Below, piece by piece: positions 27,967-37,319 of a stretch of DNA of 64,000 nt (positions are counted from its first letter, which is position 1; every line of letters starts with the position of its first letter). The position numbers and the translations under genes were made by a program. The DNA comes from Hoylesella buccalis ATCC 35310. Lineage in GTDB: Bacteria; Bacteroidota; Bacteroidia; Bacteroidales; Bacteroidaceae. The stretch lies in assembly GCF_000177075.1 (NCBI RefSeq), contig NZ_ADEG01000094.1, positions 1 to 64,000 of the forward strand, read 5' to 3'. The notes beneath the pieces are model-generated. The model saw only the letters and a program-made list of their open reading frames with translations. It was not told where the DNA came from and ran no database searches.

Positions 27967-28641
27967 CTACTTGATTACCTGATAATAACGCTTTGCCTGT
28001 GCCCGTGAGCGGAAGTTAAAATGCCACCATTCGGTACGCAAGGGCTTGAAACCAGCGTATGTCATGACGTCACGAAGCAGCTGACGGTTCTTGCGAGCCT
28101 GCCTGCTGATGCGCCCATGCGCCACCAGTTGGGCTTCGTTGTCAATGTGAGCCGCACGTCCCATATAGTCTATTTTGGTGCCCATGTCAAGGGTATCGCC
28201 CTTCAGATTGCACAGCGTGAGGTCGACAGCCAGTCCGTAATTGTGCAAACCACCGCCGCGTGCGGGATTGGACACATAGAAATATTTGGAGGTATGCTTC
28301 ACCTTGTCCCACATTTTTTGCTGAATGGACATGGGACGGGCAGCGTCATAAATCTTCAATCGAAGATCCGGACGCAACTCCTTGAGCCGCTTTTGCGCCT
28401 TGACCAGTGCCTGTGCTGCGCGCGGATGGAGGTAGGCTTCGCGCAAATCGTCGTACAACACGCCGCCAGTGAAGTTGTCTGCGCGGGCATACATCAAGGA
28501 TACCTGGATGGTCTTGTCGAGTTGTTGCACGTTGACATAGCCCCGACGCTCGAGCGACTGTGCCGTTTTACTAAGTTTTTGCTTGTCTTGAGCCACGGCA
28601 AAAGTGGTGGTCAAGACAAGCAATAAGATGATTTTTCGCAT
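27967..28641 (-). CDS. D-alanyl-D-alanine dipeptidase (M15D, VanX/DdpX family)
   Basis: A 224-residue secreted zinc peptidase with signal peptide MRKIILLLVLTTTFAVA. The zinc site is intact: GGGLHNYGLAVDLTL gives the His and Asp ligands and TEWWHFNF gives the Glu-x-x-His pair. Family members cut D-Ala-D-Ala and recycle or modify peptidoglycan precursors. No VanA/VanH homologue is nearby, so there is no reason to infer glycopeptide resistance. The gene lies 57 bases downstream of the phosphodiesterase gene and is probably read with it. Confidence 0.88.
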   Translation of the reverse strand: MRKIILLLVLTTTFAVAQDKQKLSKTAQSLERRGYVNVQQLDKTIQVSLMYARADNFTGGVLYDDLREAYLHPRAAQALVKAQKRLKELRPDLRLKIYDAARPMSIQQKMWDKVKHTSKYFYVSNPARGGGLHNYGLAVDLTLCNLKGDTLDMGTKIDYMGRAAHIDNEAQLVAHGRISRQARKNRQLLRDVMTYAGFKPLRTEWWHFNFRSRAQAKRYYQVIK

Positions 28642-28698
28642 GCTTTGAATGGATGTTCTATTAACGAAGAGATGGATTTTTTCTTTCCATCAGCCTCA

Positions 28699-29457
28699 TC
28701 ACCGCGTCAAATCAATGGCCAATACGGGCTCGTTGGTGGTGATGTAATCCACCCCAGCCTTATTCATTTCTTCAATACCAGCCTTATCACTGACGGTCCA
28801 CACGTTGACTGTCATGCCCAGATCGTGCGCCTCTTTGATCCATTCGGGGTGCTTGCGCAGAGCACCGATATGGTAATCAATGCCTGTGATGCCTTCCTGA
28901 TGGAGCTGAGCCGGCGTCTTGTTGCCCGAAAGATAAGCCACTTTCGCCTGCTTGTCCAGTCGTACCAGTTCCAAACACACGTCATGACTGAACGCAATGT
29001 ATTCCACTTTGTCTTGAATTCCATATTTTTTCACGGCATTCACCGTTGCTTGGACAGCGCGTTTGTTGGCTTCTAACGTTGAATGGGTCTTGATTTCAAT
29101 GATGAGTTTGGTCTTGCTTTTGGTCTTTTTCATCATCTTCAGCAAGTCCTTCAGCTGTGGCATCTTCTCCCCATTCTTAAGTGTTAGGTTCTTACAATCC
29201 TTATAAGAAGCTTTTTCAAGCACCACGCCATTGAAATCAGCGTCATGATTCACCATGAGTTTTCCATCGGTCGTGATCCATACATCTATTTCAGAGCCAT
29301 AGATATTCAAGTCGAGTGCCTTCTGGAGCGATGTCCTTGAGTTTTGAGCCGAGCCTGGTGTGGTCCAGTAACCACGGTGAGCAATGACTTTTGAACCTGC
29401 AAACATGCTGACTGTTGCAAAAGCAACAAGGGCTAGTGTACAAAATAATTTTTTCAT
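28699..29457 (-). CDS. Secreted glycerophosphodiester phosphodiesterase family protein
   Basis: A 252-residue TIM-barrel phosphodiesterase with signal peptide MKKLFCTLALVAFATVSMFA. It splits glycerophosphodiesters into glycerol-3-phosphate and an alcohol. The first motif reads VIAHRGYWTTPGSAQNS, where classical enzymes have HRG...PENT; the metal-binding GSEIDVWITTDG and VNHD are intact. Later strands give KLIIEIKTH and VNVWTVSD. The ATG at 29457 is chosen for its signal peptide and promoter; an upstream ATG (29541) lies before the promoter. Confidence 0.85.
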   Translation of the reverse strand: MKKLFCTLALVAFATVSMFAGSKVIAHRGYWTTPGSAQNSRTSLQKALDLNIYGSEIDVWITTDGKLMVNHDADFNGVVLEKASYKDCKNLTLKNGEKMPQLKDLLKMMKKTKSKTKLIIEIKTHSTLEANKRAVQATVNAVKKYGIQDKVEYIAFSHDVCLELVRLDKQAKVAYLSGNKTPAQLHQEGITGIDYHIGALRKHPEWIKEAHDLGMTVNVWTVSDKAGIEEMNKAGVDYITTNEPVLAIDLTR

Positions 29458-29500
29458 AATGGTATGCGTATTGATAGTTGATGATTTACGTATGTATCTG

Positions 29501-29508
29501 CAAAGATA
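29501..29508 (-). promoter_or_regulatory. Promoter -7 box of the phosphodiesterase gene
   Basis: TATCTTTG on the minus strand, 44 bases before the ATG. A possible TTG element at 29525-29527 is 16 bases upstream, slightly close. Confidence 0.5.
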
Positions 29509-29574
29509 AGAAGTTGGCGTGACACAACCAAACCAAAACACAAGTAAACAGGGCGAGGAAGCGCGAAATTTGTA

Positions 29575-31152
29575 CTACTTTAACTGATAAAGCAGGCCCA
29601 ATCTCACTTCGTATGTACGAGCAGTAGCATCGTTTCGATAGGTATAGTGGGTATCACGATGATAATAAGCGCCCGACAAATGAAGCCCCCATTGTCGCCA
29701 AACTGGGATTTTGAGCATGGGACGCAACATCCATACGGATGATTGGTTGCGCTCGCCTTGTGCGCTGAAGGTTTCGTATGGCGTGTCAGCTGGCACATCT
29801 TCGTAGCCACGCCAACTGTACATTCTAAAAAAGCGGGCATCCAGAGAGAAAGAAAAGCGGTGACCTACCGAGAATTGCGTGCGTGACAGGGCGGTGAAGC
29901 CGCTGCCCATGTTGTAGGATTTGTGAAAGGGATTGTCGGCATAATCGCTCCAAAGTCCGCCCAACAACATACCATTGAGGAAGAAAGATTGATCAAATTG
30001 CAGGTTTTGACGAATGGAAGGAACCCTGCAAAGCCACCCTACTCCGACGCTGGCAGCCTCGGAAAGCTGGTAAGGAGGCAAGCCTCCGTTACGCCCATTG
30101 GTATGTTCGTAGTTGAAATGTTGATAAACACCGAAGCGCGACTGCATGCCCCAGCTCTCCATCGGAGGAGCTGCAACCAACTGTCCGATGATGTTGACGT
30201 GATTCACCGCATGTTGTTGATGCCCCACAACCACACCCGCATCGAGGGTAAAGTAATCGAAAGGTCTGTGTTCCTCACTGAAAGCGTCGCCATAGCAGAC
30301 CGAAAAATCCAAATAAGGTGTATGAAACCGCATCGTGGAAGCATCGTGGCCCGATACATATCTGTCGCCAACAGCCATTGTTATGCGTACGGGTAATCGC
30401 TCGTCATCATGATAAGCTACTTTTTGAGGACGTATCTTCCAAGCTTCACCTGTGAATAGGCGATTCAATGCGCGGATGGGATTGATGGCTGCTCCCAGCA
30501 GTTCTTGGGCAACACGCCGCCACCCTCGCTGGTCATCATGGTACACGAGGTTCGACAAACGATAGGTACTTTCGCCGATAGCCAACCCACCTATGCCGGT
30601 AGAAATGGCGTCATTGATGGATGGGAGTTCGTTTTCGCCGGCAATTTCCCACAACAAGTCGCCGGCCAGGGTATAAGGTATCGACTCCCAGAAGTTCATA
30701 CCATTACTGCGAGCGGCATTGAAGAATAGGTTACCATGATAGGGATGGTACCATAAATTGGTGTGAAACACATCCCCATCCCAAAACCATTGATTGAGCC
30801 GAACGTTGCGTTTAATCGTTTTACTGGTTACCTTGGCGAAATTAGCATCTAATACAAAATAGTCAACTGCCAGGAAGGTAGCGTTGATTCCCACCACTTC
30901 AGCGGCTGCCCGCCATGGATATTTGGGGGGACTGGCTGATTGTTTGTCCATCAGTGAGTCAACATTGAACACATAGGGCGATTGATTTAACAAAGTATCA
31001 GGTAGCGCTACGCTGTCAACCAATGCGCTTGAATCGCTTTGTAGATAGTAGGTCTGCGCTTTACTTTCTATCGAAAATAAAGTAACAAGAACACCCATGC
31101 CAACCCAGCACTTGGTTTTAGCCAAACAATCAATAACAGATAAGTAATTCAA
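29575..31152 (-). CDS. DUF3943 family putative outer-membrane protein
   Basis: A 525-residue protein recognised as DUF3943. A hydrophobic signal-like segment (about 14-32, ending SKA) is followed by the conserved core FHTNLWYHPYHGNLFFNAAR and NGMNFWESIPYTLAGDLLWE (about 125-175), which contains conserved His and Glu residues. The C-terminal 280 residues alternate polar and aromatic residues and end in an aromatic-rich strand (VRLGLLYQLK), as outer-membrane beta-barrels do. The role is unknown. It is a single gene between the phosphodiesterase promoter and tyrS. Confidence 0.7.
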   Translation of the reverse strand: MNYLSVIDCLAKTKCWVGMGVLVTLFSIESKAQTYYLQSDSSALVDSVALPDTLLNQSPYVFNVDSLMDKQSASPPKYPWRAAAEVVGINATFLAVDYFVLDANFAKVTSKTIKRNVRLNQWFWDGDVFHTNLWYHPYHGNLFFNAARSNGMNFWESIPYTLAGDLLWEIAGENELPSINDAISTGIGGLAIGESTYRLSNLVYHDDQRGWRRVAQELLGAAINPIRALNRLFTGEAWKIRPQKVAYHDDERLPVRITMAVGDRYVSGHDASTMRFHTPYLDFSVCYGDAFSEEHRPFDYFTLDAGVVVGHQQHAVNHVNIIGQLVAAPPMESWGMQSRFGVYQHFNYEHTNGRNGGLPPYQLSEAASVGVGWLCRVPSIRQNLQFDQSFFLNGMLLGGLWSDYADNPFHKSYNMGSGFTALSRTQFSVGHRFSFSLDARFFRMYSWRGYEDVPADTPYETFSAQGERNQSSVWMLRPMLKIPVWRQWGLHLSGAYYHRDTHYTYRNDATARTYEVRLGLLYQLK

Positions 31153-31282
31153 GTATATCGAACATCTTAAGCATGTTTCAGCATAAGCGGCACTTCCCTC
31201 ACCAACAAAAAAGCCTACCTGTCACTGAAACGATGTCTGAAAGGCACGATTCCCTGTGACACATAGGCCGTTTATGGTTCTA

Positions 31283-31315
31283 AAAACAGAACTGAGAGCA
31301 ACCAGTTACTGTTTT
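31283..31315 (-). terminator. Intrinsic terminator overlapping the tyrS stop codon
   Basis: Minus-strand arms AAAACAG-T-AACTG and CAGTT-CTGTTTT (31303-31315 and 31283-31294) form a stem with a single-base bulge, ending in a run of T. The upstream arm begins inside the tyrS stop codon. Confidence 0.65.
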
Positions 31316-32615
31316 ATTTTACGGTAATGAGGAAGTAATTCTTCTTTCCACGCTGCACCAACAGATACTTACCGTCTATCAAGTCGTCTGCCGTAATAAC
31401 CTGATCGAAGGACGAAAGCTTCTCTTTGTTGAGCGAAACACCGCCACCTTTCACCAGTTTCCGCATCTCACCTTTGCTTGGGAACATCTCCATTCCCTCC
31501 TGATTGAAGAGATCTACGGCCGTCGAACCCAACTGATTCTTATCAATTTCGTATTGAGGAACGCCGTTAAAGACATCGAGGAAGGTAGCCTCATCGAGCT
31601 TTCGTAGGCTCTCCTTGGTGGCTTTTCCGAACAAAATGTTGCTGGCTTCAATGGCCATGTCTAAGTCTTCCTGTGAATGAACCATCACCGTCACTTCCTC
31701 AGCCAAACGCTTTTGAAGAACACGTCGGCCGGGATCTTGCTGATGTTCGGCCACAAGTGCCTCGATGGTCTCACGCTCCAAGGAGGTAAATATCTTGATG
31801 TATTTCTCCGCATCATCATCACTAACGTTCAACCAGAATTGATAGAACGCATACGGTGTTGTGCGGTTTCTGTCCAACCAGATGTTACCGTTCTCCGTTT
31901 TGCCGAACTTTTTCCCGTCAGCCTTCGTGATTAAGGGACACGTTAGGCAGTAAGCATTCTCCTCAGCACCCAGTGTTCTGCGAATCAACTCTGTGCCCGT
32001 CGTCATGTTTCCCCATTGGTCGTTGCCGCCAAGTTGCAGTTTGATGCCATGCTTCTGATAGAGATGAAGGAAATCGTAGCCCTGCAACAGCTGGTAAGTA
32101 AACTCGGTAAACGACAAACCATCGCTGGCTTCACCGTTCAAACGCTTCTTCACACTGTCTTTGGCCATCATATAATTCACGGTAATGTGCTTGCCTACCT
32201 CGCGTGCAAAGTCAAGGAAAGTGAAGTCTTTCATCCAGTCATAGTTGTTCACCAGCTCGGCTTTGTTGGGTGTGTCACCATCAAAATCGAGGAATTTGGA
32301 CACCTGTTGCTTAATAGCCTCTTGATTATGATACAAGGTGTCAGTATCCAAAAGGTTGCGTTCCAAGCTTTTTCCTGACGGATCTCCAATCATTCCCGTC
32401 GCTCCACCCAGCAACAGATAGGGCTTGTGACCACATCTTTGCAGATGACGGAGCATCATGATGCCACACAAATGGCCGATATGCAAGGAATCGGCCGTTG
32501 GATCAGTGCCCAAATAAGCCGACACGAGTTCTTTTTCAAGCAGTTCTTCGGTGCCTGGCATCATCTGTGCTAACATGCCACGCCATTTCAGTTCTTCAAC
32601 AAAGTTCTTTGTCAT
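31314..32615 (-). CDS. tyrS: Tyrosyl-tRNA synthetase
   Basis: A 433-residue class I synthetase. It shows the HIGH motif in [15 protein letters not shown] (about 33-47), the tRNA/tyrosine-binding [18 protein letters not shown], a KMSKS-type loop written KFGKTENGN, and a C-terminal S4 RNA-binding domain (about 360-433) with [10 protein letters not shown]. Length fits the bacterial TyrRS I form. It is the last gene of the metK-DUF4271-hemD-rnpA-yidD-tyrS series, 61 bases after yidD, and ends at a hairpin terminator. Confidence 0.96.
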   Translation of the reverse strand: MTKNFVEELKWRGMLAQMMPGTEELLEKELVSAYLGTDPTADSLHIGHLCGIMMLRHLQRCGHKPYLLLGGATGMIGDPSGKSLERNLLDTDTLYHNQEAIKQQVSKFLDFDGDTPNKAELVNNYDWMKDFTFLDFAREVGKHITVNYMMAKDSVKKRLNGEASDGLSFTEFTYQLLQGYDFLHLYQKHGIKLQLGGNDQWGNMTTGTELIRRTLGAEENAYCLTCPLITKADGKKFGKTENGNIWLDRNRTTPYAFYQFWLNVSDDDAEKYIKIFTSLERETIEALVAEHQQDPGRRVLQKRLAEEVTVMVHSQEDLDMAIEASNILFGKATKESLRKLDEATFLDVFNGVPQYEIDKNQLGSTAVDLFNQEGMEMFPSKGEMRKLVKGGGVSLNKEKLSSFDQVITADDLIDGKYLLVQRGKKNYFLITVK

Positions 32616-32676
32616 CGAATCAAATTTATATTTTTCGTTTGTATTATGAAGCTGGGGCCTCTACTCAAAGAGAAAC

Positions 32677-32928
32677 TTACGGTACCGGATCGTATCCACT
32701 ACCACCCCACGGATTACATCGTAAGATGCGCCATACGGCCAACGCCAACCCCTTGAATGGGCCATGCTTGATGATGGCCTGCCGTGCATATTCCGAACAT
32801 GTCGGTGTGAATCGGCAAGACGGGGGCGTGTAAGGCGTGATGAATTTCTGATAAAACAAGATGGGAGCCAGCAAGATTCCTTGGAGAATCCGCATCAAAC
32901 CATGACTTATAGACTTGAGAACATTCAC
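32677..32928 (-). CDS. yidD: Membrane protein insertion efficiency factor YidD
   Basis: An 83-residue protein with the complete YidD signature: [37 protein letters not shown] and [17 protein letters not shown], with three conserved cysteines. YidD lies at the inner membrane and helps YidC-dependent insertion. Its ATG overlaps the rnpA stop by four bases, the standard rnpA-yidD coupling. Confidence 0.95.
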   Translation of the reverse strand: MNVLKSISHGLMRILQGILLAPILFYQKFITPYTPPSCRFTPTCSEYARQAIIKHGPFKGLALAVWRILRCNPWGGSGYDPVP

Positions 32929-33338
32929 AGTTTATCAGCTACTCGTTTTAATAAGACCTGCATACTTCGCTCCACGGTGTCCGTATCATGAAGCTCATCA
33001 GACATCCAGATAAAGCCCAATAACAGCTGACGATTGGGGGAATCTGCCATAGATGACACCACAATCTCTTTGTTCTGCCGATATGCCTCACGCACTTGTC
33101 GCTTCACGCGGTTGCGTTTAACGGCTCGCTTGAAGTGCCTTTTCGACACACTCACCATCATCTTGACGGGCACTACATGTTGTAAATCGCCATCAGGTTG
33201 ATCGGTCAGCAAATAAACAACCCTTAAAGGGAACACCGAAAAGGATTTGCTTTTGCCTCCGGTGAAGAGCTTTTCCAGCTGAGTTCTACTGCATATCCGC
33301 TCCCACTTACTAAGTTTAAAAGGCCTATCGGTCGGCAA
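32925..33338 (-). CDS. rnpA: Ribonuclease P protein component
   Basis: A 137-residue basic protein that binds RNase P RNA and helps it cut tRNA 5' leaders. The signature [21 protein letters not shown] contains the RNR box that contacts the RNA (shown here only to that length). An N-terminal [18 protein letters not shown] matches the family start. It is a little longer than gamma-proteobacterial RnpA at the N-terminus. Starts 8 bases after hemD and overlaps yidD. The usual neighbour rpmH is absent. Confidence 0.93.
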   Translation of the reverse strand: MPTDRPFKLSKWERICSRTQLEKLFTGGKSKSFSVFPLRVVYLLTDQPDGDLQHVVPVKMMVSVSKRHFKRAVKRNRVKRQVREAYRQNKEIVVSSMADSPNRQLLLGFIWMSDELHDTDTVERSMQVLLKRVADKL

Positions 33339-33346
33339 TTGACTTT

Positions 33347-34096
33347 CTATTTTTTATTTTTTTTCAGATAAGCCTTCAAGGCTCCCGTCATCGAAGGATT
33401 GTCTGCATCGGGTGCTTTCAAGTCCAATCTAAACCCTTCTGCCTCAACTGCCTTGCATGTGGCAGGCCCAAAGGCACCAATCTTGATGTCTCCTTGCTCA
33501 AAATGAGGCACGTTTTTTTGCAATGCCTTTACGCCGGTAGGACTGAAGAAGATAATCATATCGTAATCAAACGTCTTTACTTCCTCTTCTGTCATGTCAT
33601 TGCTCACCGTTCGATACATCACACATTCGGTATGTTTGAGCTTCTTTGCGTCCAACAAGTTCTTGAGATCATCGTTGTGAACACTACTCATCGGAACGAG
33701 ATACTTCTCGGTTTTATGCTTGACCATCAACGGAACCAGGTCGGCAATCTTGCCACTCGTTCCAAAAAACACCTTGCGTTTGCGATACTGTACATATTTC
33801 TGGATGTACAGCGCAATGGTTTCAAGTACACAGAAGTACTTCATGTCTTCCGGTATGGTGATGCGCATCTCCTTGGCCAGCGTGAAAAAATGGTCTATCG
33901 CATGGCGAGAAGTGAACACAATAGCTGAATAATCGAGAATGTTAATGCGTTGCTTACGAAATTCTTTTGCAGAGAGTCCCTCCACTTTGAAGAAGGGTCG
34001 GAACACACACTTCACACCATATTCCTTCTCAATATCATAATACGGCGACTTCTCACTTGTTGGTTGGGGCTGTGATACTAAGATTTTTTTGACCAT
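33347..34096 (-). CDS. hemD: Uroporphyrinogen-III synthase
   Basis: A 249-residue HemD-fold protein that closes hydroxymethylbilane to uroporphyrinogen III in haem synthesis. The fold is weakly conserved in sequence; visible are KKILVSQPQPTSEKSPYY at the start, AIVFTSRHAIDHFF (about 58-71), and IIFFSPTGVKALQKN with KIGAFGPATCKAVEAEG near the C-terminus. Those last two are the most conserved HemD segments. It starts 7 bases after DUF4271, a pairing seen widely in Bacteroidota. Confidence 0.85.
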   Translation of the reverse strand: MVKKILVSQPQPTSEKSPYYDIEKEYGVKCVFRPFFKVEGLSAKEFRKQRINILDYSAIVFTSRHAIDHFFTLAKEMRITIPEDMKYFCVLETIALYIQKYVQYRKRKVFFGTSGKIADLVPLMVKHKTEKYLVPMSSVHNDDLKNLLDAKKLKHTECVMYRTVSNDMTEEEVKTFDYDMIIFFSPTGVKALQKNVPHFEQGDIKIGAFGPATCKAVEAEGFRLDLKAPDADNPSMTGALKAYLKKNKK

Positions 34097-34103
34097 CAGT
34101 GTC

Positions 34104-35126
34104 CTAAAAATTTACTTTAAAATGATTGTTTGCCAATCCAAAAACTCCCCACAAAGCGAGCATTGGAATGATTTCAAGTGCACAAAAGTACAAAATTATT
34201 TGCACAAAAGACCCCGTTTGACGGAAAAAGATGGCATACGACTTATAGAGCGTAAGCAATTTAATCAGCACGATGACAATAATTGCATAAATAACAGCAC
34301 TTTTCATCGAGACATCGAAATATGACAATAACATGACAATGGGAAATAATGCCACGCCTTCCATCGATACCAAGAACAACCGCACCTTCATCCATTGTCC
34401 GTTTTTTTTCCTATCAAAGAACACCCAGTTGGTGAATGTATAGACCAAGGTCTTCGCCATGAAATACAAAACGAGGGCTGCGGTATAAATACCCATGATC
34501 TGGTAGTATTCCAGCACAAAGATATCGGTGACGTAGGTGCGTGAATAGAAAAAGAACAAGAGGGCCAACAGCAGGCACGTTTGAAAGACAAAAAAGAACT
34601 GGAACCGTATCTCTTCGCCCGTTTCCGTGACTTCCGTCGTCCGTCCGCGTGGTTGATAAAAGAAGGTCTTGACCTGCTTTTCCAAGAACCTCTTAGACTT
34701 TGAAAAGGCGAGCATGGCCAGGATAAAGCACCCGAGCAGCACACCTGTAATCAAGTCGTCACCCGACACCGTGTACGGAACAGGGTCACCGACCACGCCC
34801 ACGCGCCCTCCATCGAGTTCGGGATGGAACATCGAGTCTTTTGAAAAGAACGACTCCTTGTAATATTGCGGCAAACTGACATCACGAAAGCTCTTCCCTA
34901 CCGGATGACCCGGCAAGTGAAGGGTATCCGGCATCTGGCTCCAACTGATTTTGCTGGGCTTGATATGGGCCTGAATGGCCGAGTCTTGTTGTGCCGGAGT
35001 GGCATCTTTGGGCAACCACTTCAGCACCTGTGCCGGCGTAAGCTGCTTGGGCTGTCGCGCCATAGAGGACCCAGTATGCGCAGTATCGGCAACGATTGAC
35101 TGTGAAAGAGAGTCGGTCTGCAACAT
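34104..35126 (-). CDS. DUF4271 family membrane protein
   Basis: A 340-residue protein recognised as DUF4271. A long polar N-terminal segment (about 1-120) is followed by about seven or eight membrane helices, with SYFDVSMKSAVIYAI and LYFCALEIIPMLALWG near the end. Function unknown; the link with hemD in this lineage suggests a role connected to haem or envelope biogenesis, but this is guilt by association. It begins 6 bases after metK and ends 7 bases before hemD. Confidence 0.75.
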   Translation of the reverse strand: MLQTDSLSQSIVADTAHTGSSMARQPKQLTPAQVLKWLPKDATPAQQDSAIQAHIKPSKISWSQMPDTLHLPGHPVGKSFRDVSLPQYYKESFFSKDSMFHPELDGGRVGVVGDPVPYTVSGDDLITGVLLGCFILAMLAFSKSKRFLEKQVKTFFYQPRGRTTEVTETGEEIRFQFFFVFQTCLLLALLFFFYSRTYVTDIFVLEYYQIMGIYTAALVLYFMAKTLVYTFTNWVFFDRKKNGQWMKVRLFLVSMEGVALFPIVMLLSYFDVSMKSAVIYAIIVIVLIKLLTLYKSYAIFFRQTGSFVQIILYFCALEIIPMLALWGVFGLANNHFKVNF

Positions 35127-35132
35127 TTATTC

Positions 35133-36389
35133 TTAAATACCGAAGGCTTGTTTGATGCGCTCCACGTCGTCCAGCTTCTCCCAAGTAAACAGTTCTACCT
35201 GCATGACTTTCGTCTCATGATAACGACTTTCAAACGTTTTTTCCTTCACTTCGTACTGTCGTCCCATGTGTCCGTAAGCCGCTGTCTCGAAATAAATAGG
35301 ATTGCGAAGGCCGAATTTCTTCTCAATGGCTTTCGGTCTAAGATCGTACATTTCACCAATCTTCTGGGCAATCTCGCCATCTGTCATCCCAACTTTGCCG
35401 CGTCCGTACGTATCTACATAGATGTTGATGGGCTTAGCCTCACCAATGGCATAACTAATCTGCACCAACACCTCGTCAGAAACGCCTGCCGCTACCAGGT
35501 TTTTTGCAATATATCGTGAAGCGTAGGCTGCCGATCGGTCCACCTTACTGGGGTCTTTGCCCGAGAATGCTCCGCCACCGTGGGCACCTTTCCCACCGTA
35601 TGTATCTACAATAATCTTCCTTCCGGTGAGCCCGGTGTCGCCATGAGGCCCGCCAATGACAAACTTTCCCGTAGGATTCACATAATATAAGATGTCATCA
35701 TTAAACAGTGCGCGCGTCTTATCGTCACACGCTGCCTTGACACGGGGTATGAGAATGTTGATGACGTCGGCCTTAATTTTGGCCAACATGCGGTCGTCGT
35801 CGCTGTCAAACTCATCGTGCTGCGTACTCACCACAATGGTGTGGATGCGACGGGGCGTGTGGTCGTCGTTGTATTCTATCGTCACCTGGCTTTTCGAGTC
35901 AGGTCGAAGATAGGTCATTTCCTTGCCTTCCTTGCGGATATCGGCCAGCACTCGCATGATAAGGTGAGCCAAGTCCAGCGACACTGGCATGTAGTTTTCG
36001 GTTTCGTTGATGGCATAACCAAACATCATGCCTTGGTCTCCGGCACCCTGTTCGTCCTCATTCGCACGATTCACCCCACGGTCAATGTCCTCACTCTGTT
36101 CGTGAATGGCCGACATGATGCCACACGAATCGCCATCAAACTGATATTCCGATTTGGTGTAACCTATCTTCTTGATGGTTTTGCGCGCGATGGTTTGCAA
36201 GTCAACGTATTCTTTCGAGCGAACCTCTCCCATGATCACAACCTGTCCGGTGGTCACAAAGGTCTCGATAGCGCAATGTGCGTCACTATCGTAAGCCAAG
36301 AACTGATCGAGCAAAGCGTCTGAAATTTGGTCAGCAACTTTATCTGGATGTCCCTCTGAAACTGATTCTGATGAAAATAAATAGGCCAT
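35133..36389 (-). CDS. metK: S-adenosylmethionine synthetase
   Basis: A 418-residue enzyme that joins methionine and ATP into S-adenosylmethionine. The family signatures [25 protein letters not shown] and [19 protein letters not shown] are present, with the three-domain repeat and normal length. An upstream ATG (36440) lies before the promoter, so the start is MAYLFSS at 36389. First gene of a tight six-gene minus-strand unit. Confidence 0.97.
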   Translation of the reverse strand: MAYLFSSESVSEGHPDKVADQISDALLDQFLAYDSDAHCAIETFVTTGQVVIMGEVRSKEYVDLQTIARKTIKKIGYTKSEYQFDGDSCGIMSAIHEQSEDIDRGVNRANEDEQGAGDQGMMFGYAINETENYMPVSLDLAHLIMRVLADIRKEGKEMTYLRPDSKSQVTIEYNDDHTPRRIHTIVVSTQHDEFDSDDDRMLAKIKADVINILIPRVKAACDDKTRALFNDDILYYVNPTGKFVIGGPHGDTGLTGRKIIVDTYGGKGAHGGGAFSGKDPSKVDRSAAYASRYIAKNLVAAGVSDEVLVQISYAIGEAKPINIYVDTYGRGKVGMTDGEIAQKIGEMYDLRPKAIEKKFGLRNPIYFETAAYGHMGRQYEVKEKTFESRYHETKVMQVELFTWEKLDDVERIKQAFGI

Positions 36390-36419
36390 ATCTATGATTC
36401 TTGTTGTTTGTTGAACATG

Positions 36420-36427
36420 CAAAGTTA
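36420..36427 (-). promoter_or_regulatory. Promoter -7 box of metK operon
   Basis: TAACTTTG on the minus strand, 31 bases before the metK ATG, giving a leader of about 24 bases. No good -33 element at 19 bases. Confidence 0.55.
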
Positions 36428-36544
36428 GCAAAAAAAACACAATCTGTCACGCATCTGCTTTATTTTAACTCCTTTATAGCGTTTCCGCATGCTCGCCAAA
36501 CGAAGCCAACACACAATAGGCCATTGGTATGGAAGCACTATGTT

Positions 36545-36694
36545 TACACGCCTTTGAATGATGGTTCTGAGAAACGTTACCCAAAAGGTGACAACGGCAA
36601 GAAGCGGGCATGTCCAAATTGTTTTCATACATCTTTGACTCGTTTGACTGACACTTTTTGTCCTAAAAAAGTGCCTATAAAACGGCATGTGTAA
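36545..36694 (+). pseudogene. Possible remnant of a zinc-ribbon (DUF6371-like) gene
   Basis: The frame carries GKKRACPNCFHTSLTRLTD, which resembles the CPxCxHxSFTRYxD zinc ribbon of Bacteroidota primase-like mobile-element proteins. There is no second cysteine pair and the frame stops at 36694. It may be a decayed fragment; the match is by eye and could be chance. Confidence 0.25.
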
Positions 36695-36841
36695 AGTGAT
36701 GAAATAGAAAAATTAACTATGCTTACAGGATGCATCAATGGGATGAAAAGCGAAGAAAATCGATATTTTCGACTTAAAACATCGAAAATTACGGCCTATT
36801 TGCATGTGTTTGGTCTGTCATTCACATGGGTTTGCAGCGTT

Positions 36842-36879
36842 AAAGCATTGCTATTGCCAGCCAATCTCAATGCTATTGC
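36842..36879 (+). repeat. AAGCAT-type dispersed repeat, copy 2
   Basis: Plus strand AAGCATTGCTATTGCCAGCC then AATCTCAATGCTATTGC. The core TTGCCAGCCAATCTC is identical to the minus strand of copy 3 at 44.74 kb. Confidence 0.65.
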
Positions 36880-37204
36880 ACAAAAAACGCAGGTCAAAAA
36901 GGATTGAAAAACCGATAATTCCACTCAACAAATTGATACACACAGCATTACAAAACAGCCTCATATTTCCCATATTTACAGCAAGCAGGGATGTTGTTCG
37001 CAAATACGCCAAAGGTGAAGAGGTGTTTGTCAAGAAAAAGGACAATTGAAATTCCGCCCTGAGCATGGGCGTTTTGGTTCAATATGATGAAACGGTTACG
37101 GTATCGTAGGGGCGAGACTGCGGACGGAACATGTTGAATTATGCCCCTATGTAGGGTTCATCTTTTGATGTGTCAACATCGTAACGTGCCGTAACCTGCC
37201 ACAA

Positions 37205-37243
37205 AGAAAAATGCCATTGAACTATTGATCAAGTTCAATGGCA
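37205..37243 (-). terminator. Intrinsic terminator of the M16 peptidase gene
   Basis: A perfect 12-pair stem (37212-37223 with 37232-37243, arm TGCCATTGAACT) and 8-base loop, followed on the minus strand by TTTTTCTTTG. It lies about 77 bases after the peptidase stop. Confidence 0.8.
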
Positions 37244-37270
37244 ATACCTGTGAACAAACAAGCTAACCAC

Positions 37271-37292
37271 TCCCCTCCCTTTTGGGGAGGGG
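37271..37292. repeat. GC-rich hairpin
   Basis: CCCCTCCC and GGGGAGGGG enclose a short TTTT loop, followed by GGTTGGGGGTGAGG. It sits between the M16 stop and its terminator. The form resembles GC-rich intergenic repeats common in Bacteroidota; only one copy is in this window. Confidence 0.45.
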
Positions 37293-37319
37293 TTGGGGGT
37301 GAGGCCGTCACCCTATCGC

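Larger units (their letters stand above)
36428..37211. other. Intergenic region of about 780 bases between metK and the M16 peptidase gene
   Basis: No complete gene. A plus-strand frame through 36530-36694 reads RYPKGDNGKKRACPNCFHTS followed by LTRLTDTFC, which resembles the zinc-ribbon start of Bacteroidota DUF6371/PG0870-type proteins, but it ends at once. One AAGCAT-type repeat lies at 36842-36879. Confidence 0.5.

Noticed and set aside
27967..28641. Vancomycin resistance cluster
   Set aside because: The VanX-like dipeptidase stands without ligase, dehydrogenase or two-component genes; such enzymes are common in peptidoglycan turnover.
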